NCBI GenBank assembly: GCA_045402695.1
Contig: JAWPNA010000480.1
Span: 1 to 26,741 of the forward strand
Direction of reading: 5' to 3'
From: JAWPNA01 sp045402695
GTDB lineage: Bacteria; Acidobacteriota; Polarisedimenticolia; JACPZX01; DASXTC01
DNA length: 26,741 bases
Made by a program: the position numbers and the translations under genes. Each line of letters begins with the position of its first letter. The first letter of the stretch is position 1. Below, piece after piece: positions 22,936 to 26,741 of this stretch. Under the pieces are notes generated by a model, which ran no database searches, was not told the DNA's origin, and worked only from the letters and a program-made list of their open reading frames with translations.

Positions 22936-24510
22936 TCAGCGGGCGTAGTCCACCGCCCTCATTTCCCTGATGACCGTCACCTTGATCTTGCCGGGGTATT
23001 CCATCTCCTGCTGGATCTTTTCGGCCAACAGGGAAGCGAGCAGCGCCGACTGAGCGTCGTCGAGCTTGTCGTGCCGGGCGATCACGCGTATCTCGCGGCC
23101 CGCCTGGATTGCGAAGGACTGCTCGACTCCTTCCATCGAATCCGCGAGCGCTTCGAGCTTCTCGATCCTCTTGACGTAGTCCACGGTCTGCCGGCGCCGC
23201 GCTCCGGGCCGGGCGCCCGAGATGGCGTCGGCCGCCGACACCAGCACGGAGATCGGGCTGATCACCTCGACGTCCTCGTGGTGCGAGGCGATGGCGTTCT
23301 GCACGATAAGGGGCTCGCCGTACTTGCGGGCCACCTCGAAGCCGATTTCCGGATGCGTCCCTTCGCGCTCGTAGTCGATCGCCTTGCCGATGTCGTGCAG
23401 CAGCCCGGCGCGCCGCGCGGTCTTCCCGTCGAGACGCAGCTCCAAGGCCATCAGCTCGGTGAGTCGCCCCACCTCCTTGGAATGCTCAAGCACGTTCTGG
23501 CCGTAGGAGGTCCGGTATCGCAAGCGCCCCAGGAGGCGCACGATCTCGGGATGCACTCCGTCGATCTGCATCTCGCGCAGGGTCTCCTCGCCGATGCGCT
23601 GGATGTTGCGAACCATCTTCCGCTTCATCTCGTTGGAGACGTCCTCGATCCTGCGCGGCGTGATGTTGCCCTCCTTCATCATCTTCTCGAGGCACATCTT
23701 GGCGATCTCGCGCTTGATGGGGTTGAAGCCCGACAGGATCACGGAATCGGGCGAGTCGTCCACGATGAGCTGCACGCCCACGAACTTCTCGAATGCCTTG
23801 ATGTTCTTCCCTTCGTGCCCGATGAGGCGCCCCTTCATCTTCTCGCTCGGCAAGGGGACGGACGTGACGGTCTTCTCGTTGGAGTAGTCGGCCGCCTGCC
23901 TCTCGATGGCCAGCGAGATGATCTTCTGCGCCTCCATCTCTCCGTTTCGCTGGGCCTCGTCCTTGATCTCCTTGATCATGCGGGCCGCCTCGAAGCGCGT
24001 CTCGCTCTTGAGGTTCGCCAGCAGGAACTTCTTGGCCTCCTCCGCGGAGAGCCCGGAGACGTGCTCGAGCTTCTCGTTGGCCTCCACGAGGAGTGTGTCA
24101 ATCTGCTTCTGTTTCTCGCGCGCCTGACGTTCCTGCTCGGCCAGGGCCCGCTCCTTGTCGCGGAGCGACTGATCGCGGCGCTTGAGCTGGCCGGCCTGCT
24201 CGGACAGCGCGCCCTGGCTATCCTCGGCTTCCTTCTGCAGCTTCTGGAGGTTCTTCTGCCGATCCTTCGCCTCCTTTTCAAGCTGCCTCTTGGCCCTCTG
24301 GAGATCCTCGCGCGTCGAGAGAGCCGCTGCGTTCCGGTCGCTCTCCGCCTTGCGGGCGGCCTCCTTGAGCAACTCCTCAGACTGGGCCCTGGCCGCCGCG
24401 AGTCCGGAACGGCCCATCCGGTTGTTGAGATACCAGCCGAGGGCGAGCGCGGCGGCCGCGGAAATCACGGACGCGGTCAGTACAAGGATCAGCACGGTCG
24501 TCGTGCCCAT
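22936..24510 (-). CDS. rny: Ribonuclease Y
   Basis: The 524-residue endoribonuclease starts mRNA decay at the membrane. An N-terminal membrane helix (residues about 5-27) is followed by a long charged coiled coil to about residue 200. Then come a KH domain with GRLIGHEGKNIKAFE (around 225-240) and an HD domain with HDIGK near residue 371 and SHHEDVE downstream. SAADAISGARPGARR is a family signature. In the KH loop, His replaces the Arg usual in GREGRN. Length fits the family. ATG 24510 has only a weak GAGGTGA ahead. It leads a three-gene transcript with the PHP gene and pabB, after a long leader containing repeats and a strong hairpin. Confidence 0.96.
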   Translation of the reverse strand: MGTTTVLILVLTASVISAAAALALGWYLNNRMGRSGLAAARAQSEELLKEAARKAESDRNAAALSTREDLQRAKRQLEKEAKDRQKNLQKLQKEAEDSQGALSEQAGQLKRRDQSLRDKERALAEQERQAREKQKQIDTLLVEANEKLEHVSGLSAEEAKKFLLANLKSETRFEAARMIKEIKDEAQRNGEMEAQKIISLAIERQAADYSNEKTVTSVPLPSEKMKGRLIGHEGKNIKAFEKFVGVQLIVDDSPDSVILSGFNPIKREIAKMCLEKMMKEGNITPRRIEDVSNEMKRKMVRNIQRIGEETLREMQIDGVHPEIVRLLGRLRYRTSYGQNVLEHSKEVGRLTELMALELRLDGKTARRAGLLHDIGKAIDYEREGTHPEIGFEVARKYGEPLIVQNAIASHHEDVEVISPISVLVSAADAISGARPGARRRQTVDYVKRIEKLEALADSMEGVEQSFAIQAGREIRVIARHDKLDDAQSALLASLLAEKIQQEMEYPGKIKVTVIREMRAVDYAR

Positions 24511-24557
24511 CGCGTCACCTCACGGGCGCCTGACGGCGCGGTGGGAAGAAGGCGGGC

Positions 24558-24582
24558 CCGGCTCGACTCGTTGGCGAGCCGG
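24558..24582 (-). other. Strong hairpin in the rny leader
   Basis: CCGGCTCG (24558-24565) and CGAGCCGG (24575-24582) pair perfectly over 8 bp around a 9-nt loop, ending 48 nt upstream of the rny ATG. It could affect stability or translation of the rny mRNA; no known leader family is recognised. Confidence 0.5.
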
Positions 24583-24664
24583 CGCGGCACGGGACCTTGC
24601 CCGGCCAAGTTCCCGGATGTCGTGATGAGGGTTGTGGTTGGAGTCATCCCCAGCTCCAGCTATT

Positions 24665-24698
24665 CCGGTCATAGAAGGGCACCGGTCAGAGAAGGGGG
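24665..24698. repeat. Two tandem 17-nt direct repeats upstream of rny
   Basis: CCGGTCATAGAAGGG (24665-24679) recurs with a single change as CCGGTCAGAGAAGGG (24682-24696), with a period of 17 nt. The copies sit on the same DNA face about 160 nt before rny and could be regulator half-sites. Confidence 0.5.
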
Positions 24699-24839
24699 AT
24701 GAGTCTGTGAAAGCAAAGCGTTACGGCAGCGGCGGGACTCCCGGCGGACTCGTCCTGTCGGGGAAGCGGTATCTCACCCAGGCGCGTTGATGGGGACGGT
24801 GAAGCGCCTCCGGCAGCCCCATCCGAGCGGCTGGCGGAT

Positions 24840-25060
24840 CCAGATGATATCCCGTAAAGGTCAGGTCGAACCCGAGGATCATGTACGGTCAGTCGTCCCG
24901 CCGACGACCGACCCGCTCGCCGGCCCGGACGACAGTCCGGGCTGCAGGCCCAGCCCCCGGCAAATCGGACCCCCCGCGCAGAGGCCCCTGATCGACTCAC
25001 CCGCCGGCTTCCAGCCAGTCAATTCGAGGTTTCGGCTCTGATCATACAGCCAAGCTCCCC
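24840..25060 (-). ncRNA. Candidate structured RNA in the hppA-rny gap
   Basis: This part of the 688-nt gene-free gap is rich in hairpins. Stems are: GCCCGGAC (24923-24930) with GTCCGGGC (24935-24942), 8 perfect bp around a 4-nt loop; GGTCAGTCGTC (24887-24897) with GACGACCGACC (24903-24913), 11 bp in RNA of the minus sense with one G-U pair; and, reading minus near 25020, ATTGACT pairing with AGTCGAT around an inner CTGGCT/AGCCGG stem. The position upstream of rny recalls the 6S RNA (ssrS) locus of some bacteria, but I could not fit the 6S fold, so the identity is open. The boundaries are approximate. Confidence 0.25.
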
Positions 25061-25111
25061 GTGTTCGTGATGTGCCCACGAGGCGCCAAGCTGCGGGAAC
25101 CCCGGCGGGGC

Positions 25112-25133
25112 CGCAAGATCCGTAGACCTTGCG
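25112..25133 (-). other. Stable tetraloop hairpin downstream of hppA
   Basis: Reading minus, CGCAAGGTC pairs with GATCTTGCG (9 bp, one G-U) around a TACG loop closed by C-G, one of the very stable UNCG-type tetraloops. It lies 67 nt after the hppA stop and is followed by a second GC stem (CCCC-GCC-GGGG). There is no U-tract, so it is not a classical terminator, but it may protect or end the hppA transcript. Confidence 0.45.
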
Positions 25134-25199
25134 CCGCGTTGTGTGGAATCTAGCACTGAATGCACCCACTGCGCAAGCCCACGCAGAATGAAGGGAGTG

Positions 25200-26741
25200 C
25201 TACAGGAATAGTGGCGCAAAAACGAGCGTGATCGTCGCCAGCAGCTTGATCAGCACGTGGAGCGACGGCCCGGCCGTGTCCTTGAGCGGATCGCCCACCG
25301 TGTCACCCACCACGGCCGCCTTGTGGGTATCCGATCCACGGCCACCCAGAGCGCCGGTCTCGATGAACTTTTTGGCGTTGTCCCAGGCGCCTCCTCCGTT
25401 GTTCATCATGGTGGCCAGCAGGATACCCGTGATGGTGCCCACCATCAGGAGCGCCGCGACGGCCTCGGCACCGACCCTCCCCCGATCGGGAAGGCCAAAG
25501 ATCACGTAGAGGTACTTGAGGCCCACCCCCAGCCCGATCGGCACGATGATCGGAAGAATTCCCGGCAGGATCATCTCCTTCAGCGCGCCCGTCGTCACGA
25601 TGTCCACGCACCGCCTGTAGTCGGGCTTCGACGTGCCGGCCATGATCCCCTTGTTCTCGCGGAACTGGTCGCGAACATCCTGGATGACGTACTGCGCCGC
25701 GCGCCCCACGGCGCGGATGGCGAGCGCCGAGAACAGGAAGACCAGCGCCGCTCCCAGCAGGGCGCCGACGAACACGGGCACCCGCTTGATGTCCACCGGG
25801 ATCTCAACACCCGAGACCGTCCTCACCTCGTCGAGGTAGGCCCGAAACAGCAGGAAGGCCGCGAGCGCCGCGCTGCCGATCGCGTATCCCTTCGTGAGGG
25901 CCTTGGTCGTGTTGCCCACCGCGTCGAGGCGATCGGTCTTACGGCGGACCGCCTCGGGCGCCCTCGACATCTCCACGATGCCGCCCGCGTTGTCGGTGAT
26001 CGGTCCGAACGTGTCCATCGCGAGGATGTAGGCGCATGGCGCCAGCATCCCCATCGTGGCGACGGCCGTGCCGTACAGGCCGGCGCCCGCCTCGCCCGGC
26101 AGCGCCATCTTGCCGAAGTAGTAGGCGAGCATGATGGCGGCCGAGATGACGATCACGGGCAAGGCCGTGCACTCCATGGAGACGGCCAGCCCCGCGATGA
26201 TGTTGGTGGCCGGGCCCGTGCGAGACGCCTCCGCGATGCTCTTCACGGGGCGGTACTTGTACTCCGTGTAGTACTGCGTGATGTAGACGAAGACGAGCGC
26301 GGTCAAGATCCCCACCACGCCCGCGGCGAAGAACCAGCCGGCGTTGTCCAGAAGCAGATAGACCGCCGCGTAGAAACCTGCCATGGCCAGGATCGTGGTG
26401 ACGTAGTAGCCGCGGTTGAGGGCCTTCATCGGGTCCTCTTCCTCGTCCTTCATCCTGGCGGTGACCACGCCGATCATGGTGGCCACAAGTCCAAAGGATC
26501 GCGCCACGAGGGGGAAGAGAATCCCCTTCCACCCATAGTACGGATAGAGCGCCACCCCGAGAATCATCGCGCCGATGTTCTCGGCCGCCGTGGACTCGAA
26601 CAGGTCGGCGCCGCGCCCGGCGCAGTCGCCCACATTGTCTCCTACCAGATCGGCGATCACCGCCGGGTTGCGCGGATCGTCCTCGGGGATGCCGGCCTCC
26701 ACCTTGCCCACCAGGTCGGCGCCCACGTCGGCCGCCTTGGT
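25200..26741 (-). CDS. hppA: Membrane-bound proton-translocating pyrophosphatase, 5' end outside window
   Basis: The C-terminal 513 residues of a membrane pyrophosphatase are present, entering the window mid-gene. The enzyme hydrolyses pyrophosphate and pumps ions across the inner membrane. Visible signatures are PEDDPRNPAVIADLVGDNVG, GADLFESTAAENIGAM, MDTFGPITDNAGGIVEMS and, near the end, GDTVGDPLKDTAGPSLHVL. About ten membrane segments are seen. The cytoplasmic motif GNTTKALTKG has Lys and Thr at the two positions that are Ala and Gly in K+-dependent enzymes, which points to the K+-independent, H+-pumping subfamily. The first Asn of the usual DNVGDNVGD block is Leu here. It lies upstream of rny on the same strand but 688 nt apart, so is probably a separate unit. 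Confidence 0.96.
   Translation of the reverse strand, partial: TKAADVGADLVGKVEAGIPEDDPRNPAVIADLVGDNVGDCAGRGADLFESTAAENIGAMILGVALYPYYGWKGILFPLVARSFGLVATMIGVVTARMKDEEEDPMKALNRGYYVTTILAMAGFYAAVYLLLDNAGWFFAAGVVGILTALVFVYITQYYTEYKYRPVKSIAEASRTGPATNIIAGLAVSMECTALPVIVISAAIMLAYYFGKMALPGEAGAGLYGTAVATMGMLAPCAYILAMDTFGPITDNAGGIVEMSRAPEAVRRKTDRLDAVGNTTKALTKGYAIGSAALAAFLLFRAYLDEVRTVSGVEIPVDIKRVPVFVGALLGAALVFLFSALAIRAVGRAAQYVIQDVRDQFRENKGIMAGTSKPDYRRCVDIVTTGALKEMILPGILPIIVPIGLGVGLKYLYVIFGLPDRGRVGAEAVAALLMVGTITGILLATMMNNGGGAWDNAKKFIETGALGGRGSDTHKAAVVGDTVGDPLKDTAGPSLHVLIKLLATITLVFAPLFL

Noticed and set aside
21841..24702. A 953-codon open frame on the plus strand
   Set aside because: It lies opposite pabB, the PHP gene and rny, all with strong motifs. 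It is Leu/His/Arg-rich, as expected from antisense of GC-rich coding DNA.
24858..24876. A tRNA-like T-loop sequence (GGGTTCGACC, minus)
   Set aside because: The stem does not pair with the required bases, and no acceptor, D or anticodon arm can be built around it.
24721..24882. A 53-residue minus-strand frame in the hppA-rny gap
   Set aside because: It has a good ATG but no Shine-Dalgarno sequence, is Pro/Arg-rich without motif, and lies next to stable hairpins, so I treat the region as non-coding.

Overview
The window is about 26.7 kb of high-GC bacterial DNA packed with genes on both strands. The organism looks like a Gram-negative (diderm) bacterium. It has a LolA-like envelope protein, an outer-membrane beta-barrel protein, RNase Y in place of an RNase E-type system, a K+-independent type H+-pyrophosphatase and many GTG starts. 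Acidobacteriota or a neighbouring uncultured high-GC phylum fits best, but no rRNA or marker gene is present to settle this.

Layout. (1) 1-2618, minus: a secreted TPR protein with a C-terminal S41 protease domain, cut by the window edge. (2) 2705-5671, minus: a large hybrid sensor kinase (GAF-GAF-PAS-PAS-HisKA-HATPase-REC). (3) 5886-7925, minus: a small hypothetical protein, a SprT-like zinc metalloprotein and an outer-membrane beta-barrel protein. (4) 8115-10249: a sigma-70 family factor lacking region 3, a divergent stand-alone receiver protein with a near-consensus promoter, and a small convergent hypothetical gene. (5) 10536-11213, plus: the broken remnant of a GT39-type membrane glycosyltransferase. 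(6) 11230-13667, minus: an AAC(3)-family acetyltransferase downstream of a DUF4139 protein. (7) 13764-16195, plus: an intact GT39-type membrane glycosyltransferase overlapping a dolichyl-phosphate-mannose-synthase-like GT2, a probable donor-lipid and transferase pair. (8) 16202-19684, minus: a NicO-type metal transporter, a GNAT acetyltransferase, a branched-chain aminotransferase (ilvE) and citrate synthase (gltA). (9) 19833-20693, plus: a LolA-like protein, whose end overlaps pabB convergently. (10) 20626-26741, minus: hppA, a 688-nt structured non-coding gap, then rny, a PHP phosphoesterase and pabB, tightly packed.

How they work together. Metabolic genes (gltA, ilvE, pabB, hppA) are mixed with signalling genes (hybrid kinase, orphan receiver, sigma factor) and envelope genes (TPR-S41, beta-barrel, LolA-like, DUF4139, glycosyltransferases). 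The spacing of 6 nt and 3 nt in rny-PHP-pabB indicates one transcript and suggests that the PHP enzyme may act in RNA or nucleotide turnover. No tRNA, rRNA, CRISPR array, insertion sequence or phage gene was found. I did not find a clearly new multi-gene system. The most unusual items are the PDZ-less TPR-S41 fusion, the sigma factor without region 3, the decayed glycosyltransferase, and the hairpin-rich region upstream of rny.
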